A stretch of 33,728 bases of DNA from the NCBI GenBank assembly GCA_029226085.1, contig JAQXXN010000204.1:1-33728 (forward strand), written 5' to 3'. The translations under genes and the position numbers were made by a program. Positions 8,703 to 16,167 of this stretch are shown piece after piece; the stretch's first letter is position 1; each line of letters begins with the position of its first letter. The DNA is from Thermoflexaceae bacterium. GTDB lineage: Bacteria; Bacillota; Clostridia; Lachnospirales; Lachnospiraceae. Under the pieces are notes generated by a model that was not told where the DNA came from, searched no databases, and saw only the letters and a list, made by a program, of their open reading frames with translations.

Positions 8703-8867
8703 GGTAGTATGGAAAAACAAGTTAGAAAAAGAAATCATCGGATTTTATCTTGCGGACAAGTAAGGAATATTTGGAAGTATCTTAATTTACAGGGGGAGGA
8801 GAAAAATAATGAATGGAACAATTGGTAGAAGAATGGGCAATTAATACGAATATATTTATAAAAAAAG

Positions 8868-8914
8868 CTGTAAGGATGTCAAAGTACGGTATTTGCATCT
8901 TTACAGTTTTTTTT
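8868..8914 (+). terminator. Strong rho-independent terminator closing the hisS-helD block
   Basis: CTGTAAGGATG (8868-8878) pairs with CATCTTTACAG (8896-8906) over 11 positions with one G-U, followed by eight T. A run of A before the left arm would give the minus strand a T-run too, so it may act in both directions. The 8703-9175 gap otherwise holds no convincing gene. The 82-aa ORF at 8813-9061 runs straight through this hairpin. Confidence 0.85.
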
Positions 8915-9175
8915 ATGTCTATATTAATGGGTGATAAAATTTTATGCAATGTTATAGGAGTAAGTTATAAGAATTTTTTCAGATTAGACAAGATACAATT
9001 ATTATTATGCACAATTGTTATAGAAAATATAACTTTGCGATGGTTTTGCATAGTTCATTAATAAAGTACAATACATTTAGATAATTATATCATTTAATAA
9101 GTTAATTTGGTAAATAAAATACAAAAGAGATGGTAGAATTAATAAAATATATTGCGAAAGGAGAAATAAAAATAT

Positions 9176-10516
9176 ATGGTTAAAAATAGTAAAAAGAAAA
9201 AACAGATAGACCTTATATTAAAAGGAATTTTATATGCAACACCTATTTCATTAACGGCTATATTGTATTTCCTGACGTATGAAAGAAGTAATATGTTATC
9301 TTTTAATCTTTACAACTTTTTACTAGTTTCAATTTGTCTTATTCTATCCATATATTTTAGGCAAAATGAAAACAAGGTGGTTGCTTTAAGTAATATAATA
9401 ATGATTAGTATATGGACTAGCATAATAAATGTTAAGGAATATGGAGTGGTATTTAGCAAACAATTATTTGTAGACTATATGAGTAGCTGGTGTGGCTTGT
9501 GGCTGTTATTTGGATTGCTAGCAATAATGTATTTAGTCATTCTTCTAGTGAGAAAAATTGATTTAAAAATTCTGAAAGCAGAACTGATTTCAAATGAAAA
9601 TGTAGTAACAGTAGAAAAAATTTGTGATTATAGGGATAAACTCAAAGACATTGATGGAGAAGAAAAAAATTATGATACTGCAAAATTAGATGAAAAGAGA
9701 AGCGAGCGCAAACAGGAAGAATTTGAACAGAAAAATAAACAAGAGAAATTTGCGCATGTTGGTTCCATTGTTTTAACAATTATTATTTTGTCGATTTATT
9801 TCTTTTTGCCAATTAGTTTGTTAGATTATATTGAAAAATGGGCGGATAATTTAAATAAATTTGGTTTGTATGAACAAAAACCCCTTGAAGGGCAAATTTA
9901 TATTTCAATTTTAACATATACTATTTACTTTATTATGGTAACTGGAATAATAATTTCCGCCTTTATTGTACTTTATCAGTGTATTCAAACTTTTATAAGG
10001 AAAAAGGTAACAAGCAAAAATATATATAGTAGTTGGTCAAAGTTTTTTGATTTATATAAAATACCAATTGTAGTAATGATTTTTGGCGTTGCGATATTGA
10101 TTACATTTTCAAGAGAAAATTATACTGAAAATATACTACGAAATATAGGTTATGCAACATTAATTGTCAATTTGATAATCTTAATCTTAATGGTTGTATT
10201 GGAATTGCTAAGGCTCTCTTTAGACCAATGCACACGGGAAAAATCACTTCTCAGGAGAGTAATAAGGTACATATATATTTTAACTGTAAATTGTGTAATG
10301 GAAATAGTAATGGGGATATTAGCAGAAATAGATTTTCGTGGGTGGATTTCTTCATTTATCAGTTTCTTTGGAATTGATTCTAATAATGCAGTGAAAAAAA
10401 GAATTAGAGCAGCTATGGAGAAGGCTGTATTGGAAGAAATTTTAAATATTGAAGGAAAACAAGAAAAAGGAAAATTCCAACACTTTAAGAGGAAAGTAAA
10501 AAGTATCAGGAGGTAG
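9176..10516 (+). CDS. Polytopic membrane protein with cytoplasmic charged coil, unknown function
   Basis: A 446-aa protein with about nine predicted membrane segments, preceded by AAAGGAGA. Four lie in the N-terminal 130 residues (for example ATPISLTAILYFLTY and GLWLLFGLLAIMYLVILLV). A charged, probably coiled-coil stretch follows at about 135-195 (DEKRSERKQEEFEQKNKQEK), predicted cytoplasmic. About five more segments lie between about 198 and 395 (TIIILSIYFFLPISLL, LIVNLIILILMVVLELL). The last 50 residues are basic and helical (KKRIRAAMEKAVLEEIL). No enzymatic motif is recognised. It is separated from the 698-aa gene by 4 bp, so the two are almost certainly co-translated and may form a complex. 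It shares the island's AT-rich codon use. Confidence 0.75.
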   Translation: MVKNSKKKKQIDLILKGILYATPISLTAILYFLTYERSNMLSFNLYNFLLVSICLILSIYFRQNENKVVALSNIIMISIWTSIINVKEYGVVFSKQLFVDYMSSWCGLWLLFGLLAIMYLVILLVRKIDLKILKAELISNENVVTVEKICDYRDKLKDIDGEEKNYDTAKLDEKRSERKQEEFEQKNKQEKFAHVGSIVLTIIILSIYFFLPISLLDYIEKWADNLNKFGLYEQKPLEGQIYISILTYTIYFIMVTGIIISAFIVLYQCIQTFIRKKVTSKNIYSSWSKFFDLYKIPIVVMIFGVAILITFSRENYTENILRNIGYATLIVNLIILILMVVLELLRLSLDQCTREKSLLRRVIRYIYILTVNCVMEIVMGILAEIDFRGWISSFISFFGIDSNNAVKKRIRAAMEKAVLEEILNIEGKQEKGKFQHFKRKVKSIRR

Positions 10517-10520
10517 ACTA

Positions 10521-12617
10521 ATGGATAAAAATAATAGTATGTCAGGTGCAATTAATTTATTGCGTATATGTACAATATTATTGGCAGGAGTGTCATTCTG
10601 GGCTACTGCTCAGGGAATGATGGATTATGTTTTTCAAGAACAGTGGCAGGCATATGCAGCTTCTTTAGCCGTGCAAGGCATGCTTTTGGGATTAAATTTC
10701 TATCTGCCTATGTTCGTAGAAAAAACCAAAGGAAAAATAAAAATAATATTTTTAATAATATTAACGTGTATTGTATTGTTTTGCTCTTCGTGGTTTAGTT
10801 ATGTATTTATTGTTGGAAAAGTTTATTCCCAATCATGGGAAACGGAAAGTCAATTATTGGTAGAACAGAACTATAGAACTGAATTGTATAATGGAACAGA
10901 TTATACAAAAACATATGAGAAGGTTTTAAAAGAAAGATTGGAGTCTGAAATGTTAGAAATATTTTTAACTGTAGATTCCATCAGTGATAAGCAAGGCGAA
11001 CAGTCAGATGCACAAATTAATTGGCAGAAGGAAAGAGAAATATATACTGCAGAAGGATTTGCTGCTAAAGAGTATATGAATAATGTTATATATGCAATGG
11101 AAGATGCTACAAATAAAGAAGCAAGTCTGGATAAAATGGATATAGCAGAGAAAGAAATAGTACAGAAAAGAAAAAATATAGAAACTGCAATTGAAAATTT
11201 AAATAAACAATTGGAAGAATTGAACGTGGGTTTGCAAAATGCGTTAAATAGATGGGAATCGGCACAATCAGCCAGAAATAACGCAACAGATGAAGAAAGT
11301 ATTAAAAGTTTAAATTGGGCAGTTGAAAGTTGGACAGAAACATATAAAAGTATAAGTAATAATATAAAGGAATTGGAAGCTAAAAAAAGTGATTTTGAAA
11401 CTGCATTGGAGCGACTGCAAGTATATCAAGATCAAATTGATTCGATAAAAGGAAAAACGGATAATAGTATTAATTTATCTTTGCAAAAAATACAAGAAGA
11501 AATTTTATCTGAGTCACCTGATGTTGAAAAAATGTCAGAATTAGCAATTGAAGTATTTAATTCATTAAAAAATACGGCTAATGTTTCGAAGGATAACGGT
11601 AGTTCATATATGCAATTATTGAACAAAATGAGTAATTTTATTGAGAAATTAAATGATTATAAAATACTTAAAGAATCGGCCAAATCATTTGACGAAAGTA
11701 TAGAACGGTTAAGAGAAGAATCAAACGAAACATTAGCGGAAAATGATGCATGGAGAATAACATGGAAAGAGAAAATTGATAAACTTAAGTCTTTGATTAG
11801 TGGTTTGCCATTGTATGATGAGAATGACAATGAAATTTTGAATCAATATAATCGAACTAAATCAGTTCAAATTTTAGATGATGTAATTCGAACCTATATA
11901 ACAGAACATAATGCTGCACAACAAGGGCTTATTTATTTGATGAGTCCCTATAATGAATTAGCCATATTCACAATTATTTTGGCGCTTTTCCTTGATGTAG
12001 CGGCCTTTGTAACCGGAATGTTAATATATGTTGTAAATAAAGAACAGGGAAAAAATAATAAAGAGGAAGATATTGAAAAAAAAGAGAATCAAGGTGATAC
12101 AAATAAAAAGCAGGATCTTGATGATACAAAAGATGAAGGTCATTGGACTGTAATTGAAAGTGCTAATAAATATATTTTTTTTACTGGTGATTATGTAAAG
12201 GCAGGAAATGAGTACTCCTATGTAGCATATGATGAAGGTGACGAAATTACTATAAATTTGGAGAGTAAAGAAATTATGGAAGCAGGGATATATTTGCAGG
12301 AAGGCAGTGAGTTTTTTAAACTTGTGCCACAAAAACTATCATTTGAGGTAGCAACTTTACAAATGTGTGATGGTATATATATAAATTGTGGATTGCATTG
12401 GAAAGAACATTTGTTGTCAATTTCCGATGAGGAAGGGAAAGAAGAATTTCTTGCCAATACAGATGAAAATACTCCGGTATACCAAATGGATAGTGCGAGC
12501 TTTGCAATATTTCCAGTAAGTGAACTACAGGGAGAAAAAGTAGATATGACAGTAGTATCTTTAAATAAAAATGGAACAATGGTTGCCAAAATTTATCTCT
12601 TGAACATCAATAATTAA
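10521..12617 (+). CDS. Membrane protein with large extracellular coiled coil, unknown function
   Basis: A 698-aa protein with a perfect AGGAGGT site. Three membrane segments lie in the first 95 residues (about 13-32, 38-60 and 69-94), with the positive loop KTKGKIK between the second and third. A Glu/Lys/Asn-rich coiled-coil region follows from about 105 to 470, predicted outside the cell (IETAIENLNKQLEELNVGLQ; SKSDFETALERLQVY-like heptads). A fourth membrane segment is at about 485-512 (ELAIFTIILALFLDVAAFV). A Lys-rich cytoplasmic linker precedes a beta-rich C-terminal domain of about 160 residues with no family I recognise. The order of three segments, coil, one segment and soluble tail resembles DUF4407-type proteins, but this is topology only. 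It follows the 446-aa gene by 4 bp and precedes the split gene at 12681. Confidence 0.75.
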   Translation: MDKNNSMSGAINLLRICTILLAGVSFWATAQGMMDYVFQEQWQAYAASLAVQGMLLGLNFYLPMFVEKTKGKIKIIFLIILTCIVLFCSSWFSYVFIVGKVYSQSWETESQLLVEQNYRTELYNGTDYTKTYEKVLKERLESEMLEIFLTVDSISDKQGEQSDAQINWQKEREIYTAEGFAAKEYMNNVIYAMEDATNKEASLDKMDIAEKEIVQKRKNIETAIENLNKQLEELNVGLQNALNRWESAQSARNNATDEESIKSLNWAVESWTETYKSISNNIKELEAKKSDFETALERLQVYQDQIDSIKGKTDNSINLSLQKIQEEILSESPDVEKMSELAIEVFNSLKNTANVSKDNGSSYMQLLNKMSNFIEKLNDYKILKESAKSFDESIERLREESNETLAENDAWRITWKEKIDKLKSLISGLPLYDENDNEILNQYNRTKSVQILDDVIRTYITEHNAAQQGLIYLMSPYNELAIFTIILALFLDVAAFVTGMLIYVVNKEQGKNNKEEDIEKKENQGDTNKKQDLDDTKDEGHWTVIESANKYIFFTGDYVKAGNEYSYVAYDEGDEITINLESKEIMEAGIYLQEGSEFFKLVPQKLSFEVATLQMCDGIYINCGLHWKEHLLSISDEEGKEEFLANTDENTPVYQMDSASFAIFPVSELQGEKVDMTVVSLNKNGTMVAKIYLLNINN

Positions 12618-12680
12618 TTGAAAAAGATAGTGGAGTAAGCAGGTCCAATAGTAATGGTATTATGAAGGAGAGAGTCATTT

Positions 12681-13337
12681 ATGAATTGCATTTGGAATGA
12701 AAAAATTAATCTAAAGAAAAGAATTAATATGGAAATAATAGGAGTATTTATTTTTTTAATAGCAGTACTGTTATTTATAAAACTTTATGACAAGGGTGTT
12801 AGTGGGCAATATCTTTATATGATGTTATGTACGGTAGGAGTGGCTTTGGGTGTAGAACTCATGGTATTGCCACTTAACTTTGCTAATAAGTATATACTAT
12901 ATTTTGCTTTAATTATTTGTGGGGCATTATTAGCAACATGCTATTTTAGTAATTATGCAAGAGTATTTTTTGTTCTTTTTATTTTAGTAATTGCAATTAC
13001 AGGTATTGTGTGTATAATGAGAAAAGTTTTTTCAGCATTTTTATTATTCACTATATTGAGTATGGTTGTAATCATGTCATGAAGTTTAATCATAAGAGTT
13101 ATTCCTCAGTATTCGCCCGCAGGGGTCTACATTTCAATTGTGTTTGGCTGTATTATTTATAATATGATAGGAGTAAAGGTTAATAAAAGAATTTTACAAA
13201 GTTTATTCGGAAAAAATGAAACTTATGATGAACGGCAATTAAAAGATCATTTTAATTTTATCTATATGATTATATTTATATTACTAAATATAACAAATTG
13301 GTTTATTATAATACAGAATGTGCATAACTGTTTTTAA
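12681..13337 (+). pseudogene. Small polytopic membrane protein split by an in-frame TGA
   Basis: Two ORFs in the track, 12681-13082 (133 aa) and 13140-13337 (65 aa), are in the same reading frame, separated only by TGA at 13080-13082 and 57 further bases that read through. Ignoring the stop gives 218 residues with at least five hydrophobic segments, including VFIFLIAVLLFIKLYD, YILYFALIICGALLATCY and, after the stop, GVYISIVFGCIIYNMIG and FIYMIIFILLNITNWFIII. The start has a GAAGGAGAG site. The continuing frame stays membrane-protein-like across the stop, so I read one gene with a nonsense mutation. A genuine 133-aa gene followed by noncoding DNA is the alternative. Its function is unknown, and it is the third gene of the AT-rich island operon. 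Confidence 0.55.
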
Positions 13338-13497
13338 TAAAATTTTAATGTAGGCAAACTAAGAAATTATACTGTTACTTTTAGAACAAAATAGGTTGAC
13401 TTTTTTCTATATGAGGATTACAATTTATTCATACGAATATTCTTTATGTGGCAACACATTCTGGCAGTTTCTGCCAAGTATTCACATTATTAAATTT

Positions 13498-13564
13498 GGC
13501 AGAAATCGAAGTAAATCTGGTCTTTAAATGATATCCTTTTTCATGTTTATTATGTATTTCTGCC
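13498..13564 (+). promoter_or_regulatory. Inverted repeats in the leader of the PD-(D/E)XK gene
   Basis: GGCAGAAAT (13498-13506) and ATTTCTGCC (13556-13564) are perfect complements 49 bases apart, ending just before the AGGAGG ribosome site of the gene at 13584. A related short palindrome, TGGCAG-TTT-CTGCCA (13462-13476), lies upstream. It could be a leader hairpin or protein site, or the end of a former mobile element. The remaining bases from 13338 to 13583 show nothing else. Confidence 0.4.
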
Positions 13565-13583
13565 TATCATAGGAGGCTGGTAT

Positions 13584-14546
13584 ATGCAGGAAAAAACGGT
13601 AGTGGCAAATGATCTGGAACTGGCGGGAATGATTGCCCAGTATGATGAACATGCCAAAAGGATTATTAGTAACAAAGGAGTACTGGCAAGGATTCTGAAA
13701 GAATCGGCAGAAGAGTTTCAGGAAGTTTCACTGGAAGAGCTTGAACAATGGATTGAACCGGACGGCTTGATGGAAGGACATATTGCCGGAAACAATACTG
13801 AGGACAAGAAACCGGGTGAGGGCGAGATTTATTATGATGTACGTTTTCAAGTCTGGATTCCGGCAAAAGGGAAAAAAGTTCCGGTAAAACTTCTGATTAA
13901 CATTGAGGCACAGAAGGATTTTTACAAGAAGTATCATATTGTTACACGTGGTGTATTTTACGGTGCAAGAATGATATCGTCCCAGCTTGGAACGGAATTT
14001 ACCGGTTCGAATTATCAGAATGTGCGGAAGGTGTACAGTATCTGGCTGTGTATGAATGCACCGAAAAGAATCGGGAATGCCATGACGGAGTATCATCTGA
14101 GCGAGAAAAACATTGTGGGAAACATGCATGAGAAGAAGGAACATTATGATAAGCTTTCGGTTATTATTATCTGTCTGAATGAGAAGATGCAAGTGAAAGA
14201 GGGTGGAATCCATGATTTCTTAAATGTGTTGTTTTCAACAAGACTTTCGGTTGAGGAAAAGAAGCAGGAGCTGGAAAGCCGTTTTGATATGAAAATGTCA
14301 AAAGAATTAGAGGAAGGAGAGGGAAAAGAAATGTGTAATTTAGGTGAAGCAATTTATGAGGAAGGGATTAGTCAGGGAATCAGTCAGGGGATTAGTCAAG
14401 GGATTTTAAAAGGAAAACTCGAAGGAGAGGAACGAGTGAGCAGACTGAATCTGATCCTGATCGAAGCAAAGAAGTTTGTGGAACTGGAACGAGCATCAAA
14501 GGATGCCGTGTACCGCAGGCAGTTGTTTGAAGAGTATGGAATCTAA
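13584..14546 (+). CDS. Rpn-family PD-(D/E)XK nuclease / putative transposase
   Basis: A 320-aa protein of the PD-(D/E)XK nuclease family transposases (Rpn/PDDEXK_2 type) that are multicopy in Lachnospiraceae. The N-terminal MQEKTVVANDLELAGMIAQ region precedes the nuclease core. The core has EIYYDVRFQVW, with the likely metal-binding Asp, and KLLINIEAQKDF, with the E-x-Q signature replacing E-x-K. TRGVFYGARMISSQ and VYSIWLCMNAP follow. The C-terminal third is acidic and contains a tandem ISQG repeat (about residues 260-275), typical of the variable tails of this family. The start has an AGGAGG site. Family members promote RecA-independent recombination in E. coli; that role here is inferred. 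It lies at the edge of the decay zone and seems intact. Confidence 0.85.
   Translation: MQEKTVVANDLELAGMIAQYDEHAKRIISNKGVLARILKESAEEFQEVSLEELEQWIEPDGLMEGHIAGNNTEDKKPGEGEIYYDVRFQVWIPAKGKKVPVKLLINIEAQKDFYKKYHIVTRGVFYGARMISSQLGTEFTGSNYQNVRKVYSIWLCMNAPKRIGNAMTEYHLSEKNIVGNMHEKKEHYDKLSVIIICLNEKMQVKEGGIHDFLNVLFSTRLSVEEKKQELESRFDMKMSKELEEGEGKEMCNLGEAIYEEGISQGISQGISQGILKGKLEGEERVSRLNLILIEAKKFVELERASKDAVYRRQLFEEYGI
14364..14405 (+). repeat. 12-bp tandem repeat encoding ISQG
   Basis: Three and a half consecutive GGxATyAGTCA(G/A) units encode ISQG-ISQG-ISQG-IL within the tail of the PD-(D/E)XK protein. Copies differ only at third positions, so the array can vary in number by slippage without breaking the frame. 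Confidence 0.8.
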
Positions 14547-14591
14547 ACACATATCATTGATTTACATAATGAAGAACGAAGAAGGTATAAA

Positions 14592-14651
14592 AGGCAGCTA
14601 TTACGCTGCCTCAGAGTGTAGACAAAGTCCACGGCACTGCCGTGGATTTTT
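14592..14651 (+). terminator. Double hairpin terminator after the PD-(D/E)XK gene
   Basis: The first hairpin is AGGCAGC-TATTAC-GCTGCCT (14592-14611), without a T-run. The second, TCCACGGC-ACT-GCCGTGGA (14628-14646), is followed by TTTTT and more T-rich bases and is a standard intrinsic terminator. The first hairpin and its TATAAA flank resemble the terminator at the end of asnB (16146-16167). Confidence 0.85.
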
Positions 14652-14661
14652 CTTTATTTAA

Positions 14662-14907
14662 GAGGCTGAAAAGTCAGTATTTACAAAACTTTTAAATCTC
14701 TATGGAATTAAAAGTATGCGCCAGATAATCAAAGAAATCGAAGTAAACATGGCATATCGTTGGTTCCTTGGACTAGAACTTTATGATTCTGTTCCTCACT
14801 TTTCTACTTTTGGGAAAAACTATACGAGAAGATTTAAAGATACCGACCTGTTTGAACAAATTTTCCAGCACATCTTGGAAGAATGTTATCGTTTTAAATT
14901 ATTTTAA
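14662..14907 (+). pseudogene. IS1182-type transposase fragment
   Basis: An open frame from 14662 to the stop at 14907 encodes LYGIKSMRQIIKEIEVN, MAYRWFLGLELYD and VPHFSTFGKNYTRRF, followed by LFEQIFQHILEECYRF. These are consecutive conserved blocks of the N-terminal DUF772 region of IS1182-like transposases (normally about 450-550 aa). There is no start with a ribosome site, and neither the upstream N-terminus nor the DDE catalytic domain is present. No terminal inverted repeats were found. It is a relic that probably inserted next to or into the hipA locus immediately downstream. Confidence 0.85.
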
Positions 14908-14962
14908 AAATGTCCATTGTGTATATAAAAATTGACAAAGAAAGCTATTTTGTCTAATATTA

Positions 14963-15452
14963 TGGATAAAGATTTTCTCAGGTACAAAAGGGAGGGAATT
15001 TTATTCTTTTGAATACGATGAGAAATGGTTATTGCATGCAGGGACAATTCTTGACCCCGACCTTAAGCTGTATAAAGGAAGACAGTATGTGAGTGATGAT
15101 AAATATATATTTGCTGTGTTTGCGGACTCCTGTCCTGACAGATGGGGACGTATGCTGATGAAACGAAAGGAAGCAGTCAGAGCTAAAAAGGCAGACGAGA
15201 AACCTGGAAAGCTTCTGGAAAGTGATTTCCTTTTAGGCGTCTACGATGAGTCATGAATGGGAGGCCTTCGATTTAAGACGGAATTAAATGGTGATTTTTT
15301 ATCGAATGATAGAGGATGAACAGGCAAAAATAATTGTGAATGAGATTAAAAATACGGTTAAGAATAACTGGAGAAATCTGGCAAAAAAATATGGTCTTGG
15401 ACGAAGTGAGATAGAACGAATGAAGCCTGCGCTTAGAATCAGTGAATGTTAG
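14963..15452 (+). pseudogene. HipA-family toxin kinase, internally deleted remnant
   Basis: The first fragment reads FSGTKGREFYSFEYDEKWL, LDPDLKLYKGRQY, SCPDRWGRMLMKR and ESDFLLGVYDES, then TGA (15254-15256) and MGGLRFKTELNG in the same frame. These are the HipA N-terminal subdomain blocks; the stop stands where family members carry Arg, consistent with CGA to TGA. The C-terminal end follows directly in another frame (15300-15452): MIEDEQAKIIVNEIKNTVK, WRNLAKKYGLGRSEIERM. The kinase core, about 250 residues with the catalytic Asp and Mg-binding motifs, is gone. No HipB-type antitoxin is visible upstream, where the IS fragment sits. HipA phosphorylates aminoacyl-tRNA synthetases as a type II toxin; this copy must be inactive. 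Confidence 0.8.
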
Positions 15453-15494
15453 TCTTAAAGCATAATAAATAGATGAATATTTTGGAGGAATGGT

Positions 15495-15815
15495 ATGTTT
15501 TTGATGAAATTACAATCTCTTGTTCCGGAACAGGAAATATCTGATGCAAAGGAAGATTATAAATCAGCTAAGAGGGTAGGACAATATAAAGTGAGCGCAA
15601 AGGCAATCTACAAGCCTGATGGCGGTTATGTGCCGTTTGCGGCTGTAAAGGATTATGTCATCGATAAAAGTAGTGTGCATGTGACAGGATGCTGTGCAGG
15701 AGGGGTTCCTGTGGAACGAATTATTCTCATTACAGACGAAGGAAAGTTCCCGTTTATCTTCGACTCACAAAAGGCAGTTGACAAGGTTGTGGAGTTGATG
15801 AAGCTATGTATTTGA
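15495..15815 (+). CDS. Small conserved-looking protein of unknown function
   Basis: A 106-aa ORF with a good TTGGAGGA site before ATG at 15495. It contains IYKPDGGYVPFAAVKDYVI and HVTGCCAGGVPVERIILI, and ends with FPFIFDSQKAVDKVVELM. It has no signal peptide or membrane segment. The composition is that of a folded soluble domain, and codon use matches the chromosome rather than the AT-rich island. I do not recognise the family. Its 3' end overlaps the start of the 2'-5' RNA ligase-like remnant at 15806, which suggests the two were once translationally coupled. It may be the only intact gene between the PD-(D/E)XK protein and asnB. Confidence 0.6.
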   Translation: MFLMKLQSLVPEQEISDAKEDYKSAKRVGQYKVSAKAIYKPDGGYVPFAAVKDYVIDKSSVHVTGCCAGGVPVERIILITDEGKFPFIFDSQKAVDKVVELMKLCI

Positions 15816-15937
15816 TTTCTGCATATTTTGACGAGAAAAGCAATCAAATATTGCAAAGATACATTGATTAGATTGCAGCAAAGACGGGTAATACTTTTAT
15901 GACTGCTAATCATGTGCTGCCGCATGTAACAGAGTGA
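15806..15937 (+). pseudogene. 2'-5' RNA ligase-like N-terminal remnant with in-frame TAG
   Basis: From ATG 15806 the frame reads MYLISAYFDEKSNQILQRYID, then TAG (15869-15871), then IAAKTGNTFMTANHVLPHVTE and TGA. The two halves together resemble the N-terminus of 2'-5' RNA ligase/LigT-like proteins, whose first H-x-T motif would be PHVT here. Nothing alignable follows reliably, although IPKYSGVAWHLQI near 16070-16120 may be a displaced C-terminal piece. The 15938-16156 stretch otherwise holds no gene. The family call comes from memory of short motifs and is tentative. Confidence 0.45.
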
Positions 15938-16145
15938 CGGATTAAATGTGAGCGTAGTTCCTATATGGAAGTGGTTATTGCAGGAATAAGGATGTAATCA
16001 ATGAATATTGAACTGATTTGTGAGGACAGATATGCGTAAGAAAATCATGAAATGCTGAAGATATACTGAATATACCGAAGTATTCCGGTGTGGCGTGGCA
16101 TTTGCAAATATAAGCCGGGAAATGATGCCGACAGAAGAATATAAA

Positions 16146-16167
16146 AGGCAGCGCCATTACGCTGCCT
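16146..16167. terminator. Bidirectional terminator at the asnB stop codon
   Basis: AGGCAGC-GCCATTAC-GCTGCCT is flanked by AAAA on the left and TTTTT on the right, so both strands show a hairpin followed by T residues. The hairpin contains the asnB stop (16157-16159) and encodes the last Ala-Ala residues. It would stop asnB transcripts leftward and read-through from the decay zone rightward. Confidence 0.85.

Larger units (their letters stand above)
8915..13440. other. AT-rich island with unknown membrane-protein genes
   Basis: Base and codon use shift abruptly after the terminator at 8868-8914. Coding sequence here is full of AAA, AAT, ATA and TTA codons, whereas the flanking genes use GGC, CTG, CCG and GAC freely. 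The shift covers the genes at 9176, 10521 and 12681 and ends before the PD-(D/E)XK gene at 13584. No integrase, att repeat or tRNA is visible at either edge. Acquisition by transfer is the simplest reading but is inference. Confidence 0.6.

Noticed and set aside
8813-9061. 82-aa ORF after the hisS-helD block
   Set aside because: It runs through a strong terminator (8868-8914), its ribosome-site spacing is poor, and the better-placed ATG at 8809 gives only 11 codons. I judged it noncoding or a remnant.
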